64,000 nt of DNA. Origin: an uncultured Hymenobacter sp. Lineage in GTDB: Bacteria; Bacteroidota; Bacteroidia; Cytophagales; Hymenobacteraceae. The position numbers and the translations under genes are program-made. The first letter of the stretch is position 1; each line of letters opens with the position of its first letter. Shown piece by piece: positions 17,022 to 25,548 of this stretch. The notes below the pieces were generated by a model, which was not told where the DNA came from, did no database searches, and saw nothing but the letters and a program-made list of their open reading frames with translations. Location of the stretch: assembly GCA_913776615.1 (NCBI GenBank), contig CAJYPK010000060.1, positions 27,204 to 91,203 of the forward strand. Direction: 5' to 3'.

Positions 17022-18110
17022 TCAGGGGGTTTTCACCAGGGTAAAGCGTACGGACTGCTCCCCTAGTTGACCCGTAGCCAGTAGGTTTCCCGACGTGGAA
17101 GGCGTCAGCGTCGCCGTGAGCGTGTCGGGTCGTGGCGTCGGGCGACGCCAGACTACGCGCAGTTGCCGACTACCAGCCGCGTACGTGTAATTGCCGTAGA
17201 GGCGGCGCTTGGTGTCGTTAAATTCAAACACGCAGTCGTGGTCAATGTCCAGGTACACCGTCGTCAGCACGCTGTCCTGGCACGAGCGAGCTGTTAGCGA
17301 TTGCCCGTTGAACTGCACATTGCGCACGGCATATTTGCCGGTAAGTTGCGGGTAGGTATCCGGAAACTCATGCACGCTCAACAGGAGCAGCGGCACGTAC
17401 ACCACCGAGTAGCGCACGAGCAGGCGGACCCAAGGCCGGCGGAGGACAAGCCGGGGCAGTTGGGAGGGTGGGCGCAGCACTAGTGGTATTAACCGCTCAG
17501 CATCCAGCCCCAGCAGATACAGCAAGGCCGTCAGGTGAATCAGGGCTTGCCAAAGCACCCCTACGGGCATTTGGTAGAAATAATCGACGAGCACGATGTT
17601 GACCAGCACCGGTAGCAGGGTCAGCACACCCAGCAGCCGCGTACGATGGCAGAGCAGCAGTAATCCGCCCCCGATTTGCAGCGCCCCGATGAGGCATCGA
17701 TACGGATAAGAGTGACCGAAATACGCCCACGTTAGGTCTTCGCCGGAAAAGCTGCTAAAGGGCAAGTCCAGCATTCCCAGCGGTACAAAGAACTGAAGCT
17801 TGAAGACTTTTTGCCACCCAATCAAGGATAGGTCGAAAGCCACGGCATAGCGCAATAGTCCCTGCCAAAAGACCAGCACCGCCGCATCGGCTGGCCGGCC
17901 AGCCAGTTGCCGCTGCCAGTACACACCGTAGCTGATGGCCGCCACCAGCACGAAGACAGCCCCGGCAAGCAGACCGGCATAGGGGGCCCAGGGGCCTATC
18001 ACCCACCGGCCAACGCGCAGCAGCACGGCCCCGGCTACCAGACCGGTTAGGGAACAGAGGAAGAGCTTAGCACCCCTGCCGGGGTAAGGCGTGACGGTCG
18101 ATGGGGCCAT
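17022..18110 (-). CDS. DoxX-like multi-pass membrane protein
   Basis: A 362-residue inner-membrane protein starting at the ATG at 18110; the open frame reaches further upstream, but that would overlap the AraC gene. About eight hydrophobic segments span residues 15-270, with KVFKLQFFVPLGMLD, YPYRCLIGALQIGGGLLLL and MPVGVLWQALIHLTALLYLLG, which suggest a DoxX/DoxD-like fold. A soluble C-terminal domain of about 90 residues follows (KYAVRNVQFNGQSL, VYLDIDHDCVFEFND, LYGNYTY) and is probably periplasmic. It sits 64 nt downstream of an AraC regulator on the same strand, so the pair is likely an operon. Function is unknown. Confidence 0.65.
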   Translation of the reverse strand: MAPSTVTPYPGRGAKLFLCSLTGLVAGAVLLRVGRWVIGPWAPYAGLLAGAVFVLVAAISYGVYWQRQLAGRPADAAVLVFWQGLLRYAVAFDLSLIGWQKVFKLQFFVPLGMLDLPFSSFSGEDLTWAYFGHSYPYRCLIGALQIGGGLLLLCHRTRLLGVLTLLPVLVNIVLVDYFYQMPVGVLWQALIHLTALLYLLGLDAERLIPLVLRPPSQLPRLVLRRPWVRLLVRYSVVYVPLLLLSVHEFPDTYPQLTGKYAVRNVQFNGQSLTARSCQDSVLTTVYLDIDHDCVFEFNDTKRRLYGNYTYAAGSRQLRVVWRRPTPRPDTLTATLTPSTSGNLLATGQLGEQSVRFTLVKTP

Positions 18111-18174
18111 GAGCAGTGGGAAAGGGTAGCGAAAGCCCAAACCTCCCCTTGCCCTGCCAGCGCCGCGTTCGGCA

Positions 18175-19377
18175 TTATCCAACCGCACCCATTGGGGGGA
18201 GCTGGGCACTGCCGGGTGGCTCGGGCTGCGGGGCGCTACCAGCCCGCACCTCTTGCAGAAATTGACTGGGTGTCAGCCCCGTTACCTTCTTGAAGGTCGT
18301 ATTAAACGTCGTTTTGGAATTGAATCCCGCCTCGAAGGCAATACCGACCATACTCAGGTGCCGGTGCTGGGCCGAGGCTAATAGTCGTTGCGCCTCCGCT
18401 ACCCGGTAGGCGTTGATGAACTGAAAGAAATTGACCCCGAATCCTTCGTTGAGCACGTAGGAAAGCTCGTGGGTGGAAAGGCCCGCCCGCTGCGCCAGGG
18501 TGGGCAGGCTAAGGTCCGCTTCTAAGTACACTTTTTCCGTTTCGAGCAGCTGGCTTAGCTGCTGCTGCCAGTACGCCACCTGGCTTGGCGACAGGCGCGC
18601 CTGCTTGGCAACATCGGGAACCGGGTCGGGCAGTTCGGGTGATTCTTGTTGCCACAGTTCCTGAATTTCGGCCCGCACCGGGGCCGGGAAGGCAAATACT
18701 TCGGGCTGACGCAAGGCATAGTAGGCCAGGTAAAATACCGCGCCGAAGTAACCGACCGGGGTAAGGGCAAGCACCCAACTTAGGTGAAAAAACAGCTCGT
18801 TCAGCCACAGTCCCACCAGTAACGCCAGCCCCCACAGCACCCGCTTGAGCCATTGCAAGTCAATGGGCTCCGGCTGCGCCGTAAGCTGTAGCAGGTGCCG
18901 CTGATGCCGCCGCAGGGCCACGTAAGCGGCCAGCCAGTAGCAGATGGCCTGCACCTTGGGCGTCGCAAACACCACGATGCGCCCTACGACGGCGACCCCG
19001 CCCGGCAGAAGCGCGACGCCCAGCGGCCGCCACCCAAGCAGCATGGGTAGCATTGCTAGCAAGAACAGCAGCCAGGGCAGGAAGTGCAGCCCGTCGCGCC
19101 ACTGCCACGAGCGGTTAGGCGCGGTGAATTGCACGACGCTCAAGTAAAAGGCCGGGGCCATTGCCAGGCGCGTCAGTTCCAACCAGCCGGGCAGATTAGG
19201 GTAGTGTGCGGCCACTGGGGTACCCGGTAGTATGCGGCCTAGCAACACGCACCCCACGCACGCCAGGAAGACGCCTAGCCACCGATTGGCTAGCCGGTTC
19301 ACGCGAAGCGCGTTTGTGCTCAGCAGAAAGGCAAGCAACAGCAGCCCACCGCAGGCCAGGGAGTAGAGTAGCGACAT
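18175..19377 (-). CDS. Membrane-anchored AraC-family regulator
   Basis: A 400-residue protein with six to seven hydrophobic segments in residues 1-215, then a linker and a C-terminal AraC/XylS DNA-binding domain (about 270-380). The domain shows LSLPTLAQRAGLSTHELSYVLN (first helix-turn-helix), FFQFINAYRVAEAQRLL and the second-HTH signature VGIAFEAGFNSKTTFNTTFKK, followed by TGLTPSQFL. This architecture is common in Bacteroidota and couples a membrane sensor to transcription. The DoxX-like gene directly downstream is the obvious cotranscribed partner. A weak -7-like box TATCTTCG lies at 19414-19421 on the minus strand. Confidence 0.9.
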   Translation of the reverse strand: MSLLYSLACGGLLLLAFLLSTNALRVNRLANRWLGVFLACVGCVLLGRILPGTPVAAHYPNLPGWLELTRLAMAPAFYLSVVQFTAPNRSWQWRDGLHFLPWLLFLLAMLPMLLGWRPLGVALLPGGVAVVGRIVVFATPKVQAICYWLAAYVALRRHQRHLLQLTAQPEPIDLQWLKRVLWGLALLVGLWLNELFFHLSWVLALTPVGYFGAVFYLAYYALRQPEVFAFPAPVRAEIQELWQQESPELPDPVPDVAKQARLSPSQVAYWQQQLSQLLETEKVYLEADLSLPTLAQRAGLSTHELSYVLNEGFGVNFFQFINAYRVAEAQRLLASAQHRHLSMVGIAFEAGFNSKTTFNTTFKKVTGLTPSQFLQEVRAGSAPQPEPPGSAQLPPMGAVG

Positions 19378-19651
19378 GGAAGCCGGCAGCTAGTGAGGGA
19401 AAGCCCTAGCCAGCGAAGATAAAAGGCCATGTCTTTGCGCTGCTAGCCGGCCGGTGCTGTCAGTCCAGCACAAAATAAACTCTCACCCACTACCTGTATT
19501 TTATTGTTAATAATCAATACCTTACTTATCATCCGCATGCCCGACTGAAGGCGTTCGCTTGGATAAAATGGAACACCCTGGCATGGGTTGGCAGGGTGCT
19601 TTGCACCGGCTGGCAGGCTTCTTTGCCTGACGCCGCTCCTCTCTTCCTTTT

Positions 19652-20797
19652 ATGACATATGCCATGCCCCGGATTTTACGCTTCGCATTATTCGCGGGGC
19701 TGCTGGTAGCGGCTCCCGGTTGGCTGGCTGCGCAACCCGCAGCGGGCGCCCCGGCAGGCGATGGCTTGCTGGGCTCGTATTACCAAGGACGCAATTTTGA
19801 ACAGTTCCGACTTCGTCAAGTCGATGCCACTATCGACTTTCACCGCCGCCACCAGCCCCCGGCGACCGGGGTACCGGCCGAGGACTTTTCGGCCCGCTGG
19901 ACAGGCTGGCTGTGCGTGCCGACGAGTGGGCATTACGTGCTGCACCTCGACGTGGACGACGGGGCTAGGCTCTGGCTCGACGGCCGGCTCCTGCTCGATG
20001 AATGGCGCGGCCAAGCTATCAGTTCCTATTCCCTGGACCTCGACCTGCAAGCGGGCCGGGCCTATGCGCTGCGCCTGGATTATTGCCAGTACGGGGCCGA
20101 CTCGTATGCGCAACTTGCCTGGGTGCGGCCCGAACAGTTAGCGCAGTTTCAGCGGGTAGCCTCCTGGCGTACGCTGTGGGGGGCGTTTGCCGACCGGCCT
20201 TTGCAGACGGTCATTCCCACCCGTTACCTTTTTAGCTATAACCCCACTCGGCCCCCCGCGCCTGCCCCGACTGCCCCACTAGGGCAGCGCCCGCAGTCAC
20301 CCGCGCCTCGCGTAGTGCATCATCGCTTACTACCCCACCGGTCACCGCCCATAGCGCAACGCCCAAAGGCTACACCGCCTCGGCCAGCCTTCGCCGTTAC
20401 CACCCCCAAACTAGTAAAACCGGCTGATACCCGACTGGCCAAACAGCTAGAAAAGGGGCAGGCCTTAGTCTGGCCCAGCCTGTATTTCGCGCAGGGCCGG
20501 GCCGACCTGCTGCCTGCCGTGCAGGCTAGCCTGGATACGCTGGCGACCATCTTACGTCAGCAGCCCGGACTGCGCCTGCAAGTGCAAGGGCATACGGACA
20601 ACCAAGGCGATTCAACCCTGAATCGTCAGCTATCGCAACGGCGCGCTGAAGCTGTCTGTTGCTACCTCGTAGCCAGCGGTGTGGCCGAAGCCCGCTTGCA
20701 GGCCAAGGGCTACGGGGGCTCCCAGCCCGTTGCCGACAATCGGATGCCTACCCTTCGGCCCCGCAATCGACGAGTAGTCTTACAACCGCTGCCCTAA
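19652..20797 (+). CDS. PA14-OmpA fusion, outer-membrane lipoprotein-like anchor
   Basis: A 381-residue exported protein (signal peptide to AAQ, about residue 27). Residues about 38-165 form a PA14-type beta-barrel (GLLGSYYQGRNFEQF, FSARWTGWLCVPTSGHYVLHLDVDDGARLWLDG in parts), a carbohydrate or protein binding fold. A Pro/Arg-rich linker of about 90 residues follows. The C-terminal OmpA-like domain (about 270-381) has LYFAQGRADLLPAVQ, LQVQGHTDNQGD and LSQRRAEAVCCYL, which bind peptidoglycan. It should bridge the cell wall and a surface ligand. The stop is 20 nt upstream of a peptidase gene fragment. Confidence 0.85.
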   Translation: MTYAMPRILRFALFAGLLVAAPGWLAAQPAAGAPAGDGLLGSYYQGRNFEQFRLRQVDATIDFHRRHQPPATGVPAEDFSARWTGWLCVPTSGHYVLHLDVDDGARLWLDGRLLLDEWRGQAISSYSLDLDLQAGRAYALRLDYCQYGADSYAQLAWVRPEQLAQFQRVASWRTLWGAFADRPLQTVIPTRYLFSYNPTRPPAPAPTAPLGQRPQSPAPRVVHHRLLPHRSPPIAQRPKATPPRPAFAVTTPKLVKPADTRLAKQLEKGQALVWPSLYFAQGRADLLPAVQASLDTLATILRQQPGLRLQVQGHTDNQGDSTLNRQLSQRRAEAVCCYLVASGVAEARLQAKGYGGSQPVADNRMPTLRPRNRRVVLQPLP

Positions 20798-20817
20798 GTT
20801 CCATCGGCGGGCTAGCC

Positions 20818-20918
20818 TACCCCAACCGCTCGCACAGCATCAGCGAGGGCACCAGCCGCTACCTGGCTACCACCTTCACTACATATTTGAAGGAAAATTG
20901 CCCCCCCCGGCGCCCGCC
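20818..20918 (+). pseudogene. Fragment of S9 peptidase 3' end
   Basis: About 100 bp matches 14183-14290, the last 36 codons of the S9 peptidase, at roughly 90 percent identity with one 6-nt deletion. Shared features include the AACCGCTCGCACAG stretch encoding the catalytic His region and TTTGAAGGAAAATTGCCCC at the end. In frame it reads YPNRSHSISEG, TSRYLATTFTTYLKENCPP. No upstream part of the peptidase is present. It is the relic of a second, paralogous or duplicated copy. Confidence 0.85.
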
Positions 20919-20991
20919 AGGAGTAATTCCCGCCGCAAAAAGCCCCCTCTTCTAGCCGAAGAAGGGGCTTTTTGCGGCGGGAATTACTCCT
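20919..20991. terminator. 34-bp inverted repeat acting as bidirectional terminator
   Basis: Arms 20919-20952 and 20958-20991 pair with one mismatch around a 5-nt loop and contain A5 and T5 runs within the stem. It abuts the S9 fragment on one side and overlaps the lepB stop triplet (20990-20992) by two bases on the other. Confidence 0.88.
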
Positions 20992-22138
20992 AGCTAACGG
21001 GCCGAAACAACCGGCTCCAACGCACCTTGTGCAGCCAGTCGGCGTGGGGGTCGAGCGAAAGCCATACGAATACCGCCTTACCCACCACGTGGTCTTCGGG
21101 CACGAAGCCCCAGAAGCGCGAGTCTTCCGAATTGTGGCGATTATCGCCCATCATGAAATAGTAATTTTGCTTGATGGTGTAACTGGTCAGCGGCCGGCCG
21201 TTTTGCTGAATCATGCCGTCCTGCCAGGTGATACCGGCGTTGTGCTCGTACTGGCTCACGATTTTGTAGTAAATCGCGGCGTTAGCAGGCGTGAGGGTGA
21301 TGGTTTGCCCTTTTTTAGGCACTGGGAGCGGACCGTAATCATCGAGCTGCCACCGGCGCGGTACCGCACTCGCGGCGGCCGACACATTGAAATCGGCCAC
21401 GTCGGGAAAGAGCTCGGCGGGCGGTACCACGACGGTGAGCGCCTTCACGTAGGGCTGCTTGCGGAAGTACTCCGCCACGCTGGCCGGGCAGCTGATGACG
21501 TAACCGGTTTTACCAGTTTCGGCATTGGTGCCAGCCACCGGCAGGCCGTCGGGCTGGGTGTAGTCGGCCACGCCTTGCTCGTGCAACGCCTGCCGCACCT
21601 CGTCGTTGGGAGCCGGCACTTCCATGAAATAGGTAGTTTGGGGCTGGCCAGCCACGGGAGCAGGCTGGCCGTTCAGGAACACTTGGCCGTGCCGAATGGC
21701 CAGCGTATCGCCCGCCACGGCAATGCACCGCTTGATGAGGAAGGTGCGCAAATCAGCCGGGCGCTGCTGCTCGTGCGGCACGTGAAACACCACCACGTCA
21801 TTGCGCTGCACCGAGCTAAAGCCGGGAAAGCGGTAGGTTGGCAGCTGAATAAGGTCGGAATAGCTTTTGATGCCCAGCACCGGCAAGGTTTGGTGCGTGA
21901 GCGGCACTTGCAGGGGCGTCTGCGGCGTCATCGGCCCGTAGTGCAGCTTGCTCACGAACAGGTAGTCGCCCACCAGCAACGAGTGCTCCATGCTCTCCGA
22001 TGGGATAACGTAGGCCTCTACGGCCGACCAGCGCAGCAGCGAAGCCGCCACGATGGCAAACAGCAATGAGTCGAGCCACTGGCGGGAGTTGCTCTTGGGG
22101 GGGCGCGGCGGGGCCGGGCGGCGGGCAAAAAGCGTCAT
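20990..22138 (-). CDS. lepB: Signal peptidase I
   Basis: A 382-residue inner-membrane serine peptidase that removes signal peptides after Sec or Tat export. I start it at ATG 22138; an upstream extension has no ATG. One membrane segment lies at about residues 23-42. The catalytic serine is S49 in VIPSESM and the general base is K136 in FLIKRCIAVAGD; the late GDNRHNSEDSRFWGFVP motif is also conserved. As usual in Bacteroidota it carries a long insert (about residues 150-290) compared with E. coli. Two tRNA genes lie upstream on the same strand but end in their own terminator. Confidence 0.95.
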   Translation of the reverse strand: MTLFARRPAPPRPPKSNSRQWLDSLLFAIVAASLLRWSAVEAYVIPSESMEHSLLVGDYLFVSKLHYGPMTPQTPLQVPLTHQTLPVLGIKSYSDLIQLPTYRFPGFSSVQRNDVVVFHVPHEQQRPADLRTFLIKRCIAVAGDTLAIRHGQVFLNGQPAPVAGQPQTTYFMEVPAPNDEVRQALHEQGVADYTQPDGLPVAGTNAETGKTGYVISCPASVAEYFRKQPYVKALTVVVPPAELFPDVADFNVSAAASAVPRRWQLDDYGPLPVPKKGQTITLTPANAAIYYKIVSQYEHNAGITWQDGMIQQNGRPLTSYTIKQNYYFMMGDNRHNSEDSRFWGFVPEDHVVGKAVFVWLSLDPHADWLHKVRWSRLFRPVS

Positions 22139-22203
22139 AAGTGCGTGAGTAGAAAGGTGTATCCTGCTAACGCACGTTCTGTCTTTTTCGATATTTCGGC
22201 CAC

Positions 22204-22232
22204 AAAAAAGCCCGCTGGGAGTACCAGCGGGC
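22204..22232 (-). terminator. Terminator after the tRNA-Ser pair
   Basis: On the minus strand a 9-bp stem GCCCGCTGG/CCAGCGGGC with a 5-nt loop is followed by T6. It lies 18 nt beyond the 3' end of tRNA-Ser(UGA). Confidence 0.85.
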
Positions 22233-22250
22233 AATTGCCGAAAAGGCCTG

Positions 22251-22335
22251 CAGAGGAGGAGGGATTCGAACCCCCGGAGGTTTAACCCTCAACGGTTTTC
22301 AAGACCGCCGCAATCGACCACTCTGCCACTCCTCT
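22251..22335 (-). tRNA. tRNA-Ser (anticodon UGA)
   Basis: An 85-nt class II tRNA with a perfect 7-bp acceptor stem AGAGGAG/CTCCTCT, discriminator G, a T arm with GGTTCGAAT and a long variable arm. The anticodon loop CTTGAAA gives anticodon UGA (22299-22301). CCA is not encoded, so RNase Z and the CCA-adding enzyme are needed. Confidence 0.96.
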
Positions 22336-22409
22336 AAAAATAAAATGGTAAAATGGCACTTTAGCAAAGCGTGGAAGCCACTTTACTAAACTACTATCTC
22401 ACCATTTCG

Positions 22410-22496
22410 CAGAGAGGGGGGGATTCGAACCCCCGATACCGTTGCCGGTATAACGGATTTCGAATCCGTCGCATTCGACCACTCTGCCACCTCTCT
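22410..22496 (-). tRNA. tRNA-Ser (anticodon CGA)
   Basis: An 87-nt class II tRNA with acceptor stem AGAGAGG/CCTCTCT, discriminator G, a long variable arm and a T arm with GGTTCGAAT. The anticodon loop TTCGAAA gives CGA (22460-22462). CCA is not encoded. It lies 74 nt upstream of tRNA-Ser(UGA) and is probably cotranscribed with it. Confidence 0.96.
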
Positions 22497-22608
22497 AGGG
22501 TCCCAAACGAGTGGTTGGGGTTGCAAAAGTAGGAATGAATCGGAGATTTGAAAATGTGGGGCGAGAAAATTTTTCAAGTTTTCTGCTAGTAGCCTCACTA
22601 TCAATTCC

Positions 22609-23577
22609 TCATTTTTTATCCATTTCCTTCGGCAGCAATTCCAGCCGGCCTGTTACGGCGTCGATGCTCACGTTGACCTCGAAGCCGATGATGAGCGTCA
22701 TGCACACAAACTCCAGCCACACCATGAAGCCCACCAGCGCCCCGATGGAGCCGTAGAAATGGTTATACGAGTTGAAGATGCGCACGTAGAGCGTGAACAA
22801 AAACGACACTAGGAAGATGAGTAGCGTGGCCACCAGCGCCCCGGTCGAGATGAAGGGCCACTTGTCGTGCACCGGCGGCACGAAGTAGAAGATCACGCAG
22901 GTGGTCGTCAGAAACAGGCCGATGAGCGAGCCGTAGCGCAGGGCCAGAATCATGAACTCGGTCGAGCTTTCGGGCACGATTTCGTAGAAAACCAGCGCGT
23001 CGATAATGAAGGTACCGAAGAAGATACCCGCGATGGCCACCACCAGAATGAGGGCCAGCACGAAGGTGAGGCCGGTGGCTATCACGCGCTTGTGCAAGTA
23101 GCCGCGATGCTTGAACCACGGGTATTTCTTTTCGAAGGCGTCGAGCAGGGCCATGATGCCGTTGCTGGACAGCACCAGTGCCGACACAAACCCGAACGAA
23201 AGCAGCCCGCCGTGCGGAATCCGCACGATGTCTTCGATGGTGCCCGCCGTGGCCGCGTACAGCTCGTGGGGCATGATATCGGCCAGGAATTGCAGAATGT
23301 CCACGTCCAAGTTGGGCACCGGGATGTACGGGATGAGCGTGAACAGGAAGATGATGGTCGGAAACAGGGCCAGCGTGAGGTTGAAGGCCATGTAGGCGGC
23401 GCGCTTTTCGAGCGAGTCGAGCCGCAGCTCGTGCAGCACGCGCTCCCCCACCTCGTACACCGAGATGCGGCCGCCGCGCATCCGCTGGCGCTTGCCCCAC
23501 GCCATGAGCGTGCGGTAAGCGCGGTGGCGGCGCACATCGGGCAGGGCAGCGCGGCGGCGGGCGGGGGGAGCGTGCAT
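22609..23577 (-). CDS. YihY/BrkB family membrane protein
   Basis: A 322-residue inner-membrane protein of the YihY/virulence factor BrkB family, long misnamed ribonuclease BN. A soluble basic N terminus (about 60 residues) precedes six hydrophobic segments. Family motifs include RAAYMAFNLTLALFPTIIFLF in the first segment, SSNGIMALLDAFEKKYPW in the loop after the third, YFVPPVHDKW and FNSYNHFYGSIGALVGFMVWL. The molecular function is not settled. It is followed on the same strand by no gene until lepB beyond the tRNAs; a thioesterase gene lies upstream across an inverted repeat. Confidence 0.9.
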   Translation of the reverse strand: MHAPPARRRAALPDVRRHRAYRTLMAWGKRQRMRGGRISVYEVGERVLHELRLDSLEKRAAYMAFNLTLALFPTIIFLFTLIPYIPVPNLDVDILQFLADIMPHELYAATAGTIEDIVRIPHGGLLSFGFVSALVLSSNGIMALLDAFEKKYPWFKHRGYLHKRVIATGLTFVLALILVVAIAGIFFGTFIIDALVFYEIVPESSTEFMILALRYGSLIGLFLTTTCVIFYFVPPVHDKWPFISTGALVATLLIFLVSFLFTLYVRIFNSYNHFYGSIGALVGFMVWLEFVCMTLIIGFEVNVSIDAVTGRLELLPKEMDKK

Positions 23578-23579
23578 AG

Positions 23580-23672
23580 GTGAGTAGTGAGTTGGTGAAT
23601 TGGTGAGTAAGTGCCTGGCGAAAGCAGCAGAGCCTTACCAGGCACTCACTAGCTCACCATTTCACTACTCAC
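23580..23672. repeat. Imperfect inverted repeat, 8-nt units (family A)
   Basis: An outer 11-bp perfect arm (23580-23590 with 23662-23672), a decayed middle built of GGTGAATT-like octamers, and an inner TGCCTGG/CCAGGCA pair. It fills the gap between thioesterase stop (23672-23674) and the BrkB start (23577). Confidence 0.75.
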
Positions 23673-24160
23673 TATTTCCCGAAGGCCGCCGGGGCGGGGG
23701 CATCGCCGGGGGTGGCGCGGCCGGGGCCCAGGGGCAGGTCGGCTTCGCCTTCTGAAAAATAGGGCGCCAGCTTCTGACGTACGCCGTCGGGGATGGGCAC
23801 CGGGCGGCCGGTGGCGGTGCTCACGAAAACCATCAGGGTGTAGCCTTCGGTGAGCAGCTCGCCGGCCTCGTTGCGAATTTCGTACTCGAATTTCACCCGC
23901 GAGCCTTCGGCTAACTCGCGCAGCATGACGCGGATAGTGAGCAGGTCGTCGTAGCGGGCGGGGCGGCGGAAGCGGGTATGCAGCTCCCCCACCGGCATGC
24001 CCACGCCCTGCGCTTCAAGGTCTTTGTAACGAATGCCCAGCTCCCGAAACGACTCGGTACGGGCTACCTCGAAGTACGCCGCGTAATTACCGTGATAGAC
24101 GTAGCCCATCTGGTCGGTCTCGGCGTAGCGCACGCGGATTTGAATGTCGGCTTGATACAT
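23672..24160 (-). CDS. Acyl-CoA thioesterase, 4HBT/YbgC type
   Basis: A 162-residue hotdog-fold enzyme. The YAETDQMGYVYHGNYAAYFEVARTE segment (given here in part as AETDQMGYVYHGNY) holds the catalytic Asp of the 4-hydroxybenzoyl-CoA thioesterase/YbgC family. FRRPARYDDLLTI and KFEYEIRNEAGELLTEGYT are the next conserved strands. A flexible 25-residue Pro/Ala tail follows. It hydrolyses acyl-CoA (or similar thioesters) in the cytoplasm; the preferred chain length cannot be read. Its ATG directly abuts a 40-bp inverted repeat, leaving no Shine-Dalgarno-like sequence upstream. Confidence 0.9.
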   Translation of the reverse strand: MYQADIQIRVRYAETDQMGYVYHGNYAAYFEVARTESFRELGIRYKDLEAQGVGMPVGELHTRFRRPARYDDLLTIRVMLRELAEGSRVKFEYEIRNEAGELLTEGYTLMVFVSTATGRPVPIPDGVRQKLAPYFSEGEADLPLGPGRATPGDAPAPAAFGK

Positions 24161-24266
24161 TTTTAAGCTGTTAGCTATCAGCGGCTAGCTGTTAGCTTTT
24201 CTAAATAACACCACTACTTACAGCCAAAAAGCTAACAGCTAGCCGCTGATAGCTAACAGCTTAAAA
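24161..24266. repeat. 40-bp perfect inverted repeat, 7-nt units (family B)
   Basis: Arms 24161-24200 and 24227-24266 match exactly over 40 bp with a 26-nt loop. Each arm is five degenerate heptads (GCTGTTA, then GCTATCA, and so on). The repeat fills the mltG-thioesterase gap and touches the thioesterase ATG at 24160. Confidence 0.96.
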
Positions 24267-24270
24267 AAAG

Positions 24271-25359
24271 CTACCGAATACCCGCCCGCGTGAGGGCCGC
24301 CTGGTAGCGATGGGCATTGACGAGGTGCTGCTGCTCGGTGGCGGCAAAGGCGTGGTAGCCGCTGAAGTCGTCTTTGGCGCAGAAGTAGAGATAGTCGTTT
24401 TGCTCGGGGTACAGCACGGCGTTGATGCTGGCGATGCTGGGCAAATCGATCGGGCCGGGCGGCAGGCCGGCGTACTTATACGTGTTGTAGGGCGAGTCTT
24501 TTTGCAGATGCACGTTGAGCACACGCTTGATGCCGAAGTCGCCGTTGGCGTACACCACGGTGGGGTCGGCTTGCAGCTTCATGCCGCGCTTGAGGCGGTT
24601 GAGGTACACCCCGGCGATGCGGGGGCGCTCGTCGGCGTGCTGCTGCTGTTCGGCCTCCACGATGCTGGCCAGGGTGCTCACCTGCACGCGGGTGAGGCCC
24701 AGCTTCTGACGGGCCTCATCGCGGGCGGGCGTCCAGAACTTCTCGTACTCCGTTTTCATGCGCTGCATGAGGTTTTGGGCCGAGGTGTTCCAGTACAGCT
24801 CGTAGGTGTTGGGAATGAACATCGAAAGCACCGTGGTGGTGTCGAAACCCAGGCTCTTGGTGTAGCTGGGGCTGCTGAGCAGCGAGTCGATTTGGCGGGG
24901 CTTGGCGTCGATTTGCTTGCTGAGCTTGGTGGCAAGCTCGCGGCGCAGGCGCACGTTGGTAAAGGTGAGCTTGAGCGGCGTCTGGCGGCCCGATTTCAGC
25001 AAATTGATGACCTGGCGGTTGGTCATGCCAGTTTTGAGCTCGTAGCGGCCGGGCTTCACGGCGCCGGGCTTATTGTAGCCCATGAGCTTGCCCACGAAGT
25101 GCAGCGACAGCCGGTCGATGATGGCACCAGTGTTCTCAGTGGCCACCAAGGCTTTCTGCCAGTCGTCGCCCTTGTGAATGTACACAAAGGTTGGTAAGTC
25201 CTTGGTATCGACGTTGGTGGTATAGAAAATCTGGAAGAAGTAGTACGAGAAGCACACCAGCATAAGGCCCAGAATCACGCTTACGGTGGCGAAGCGATTG
25301 CGGCGCTTGATGGAATCGGCCCGGTACTCGACAGCGGACTTTTTGACAGGTTCAGACAT
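24271..25359 (-). CDS. mltG: Endolytic murein transglycosylase MltG
   Basis: A 362-residue inner-membrane protein of the YceG/MltG family. I start at ATG 25359 (MSEPVKKSAVEYR), since the upstream extension has no membrane logic. One membrane segment is at about residues 24-45. The catalytic glutamate is E235 in ASIVEAEQ, followed by RPRIAGVYLNRL, LQADPTVVYA and YNTYKYAGLPPGPI, all family signatures. It cuts nascent peptidoglycan strands and helps set glycan chain length. It is divergent from the YciO-like gene, sharing a 189-bp upstream region. Confidence 0.93.
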   Translation of the reverse strand: MSEPVKKSAVEYRADSIKRRNRFATVSVILGLMLVCFSYYFFQIFYTTNVDTKDLPTFVYIHKGDDWQKALVATENTGAIIDRLSLHFVGKLMGYNKPGAVKPGRYELKTGMTNRQVINLLKSGRQTPLKLTFTNVRLRRELATKLSKQIDAKPRQIDSLLSSPSYTKSLGFDTTTVLSMFIPNTYELYWNTSAQNLMQRMKTEYEKFWTPARDEARQKLGLTRVQVSTLASIVEAEQQQHADERPRIAGVYLNRLKRGMKLQADPTVVYANGDFGIKRVLNVHLQKDSPYNTYKYAGLPPGPIDLPSIASINAVLYPEQNDYLYFCAKDDFSGYHAFAATEQQHLVNAHRYQAALTRAGIR

Positions 25360-25548
25360 GGAGCGGGGAAGTTGAGCTTCAAAATTAACGCTGCCCCGCC
25401 CTACGAATGCCGTGAACCTAAACAACTGGCGGCGCTTTTGCTTATAAGCGCCAGCCAACCGCCCAAAACCCCGCGCCGTAGTAACTTTCGCGCCAATTAC
25501 GGGCTATTTCGCTGGCTCACCTGTTTCATTATCTCTCTTTTCTGCCCT

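Noticed and set aside
20972..22069. 365-codon plus-strand frame opposite lepB
   Set aside because: Opposes a clear signal peptidase with all catalytic motifs; no recognisable protein features.
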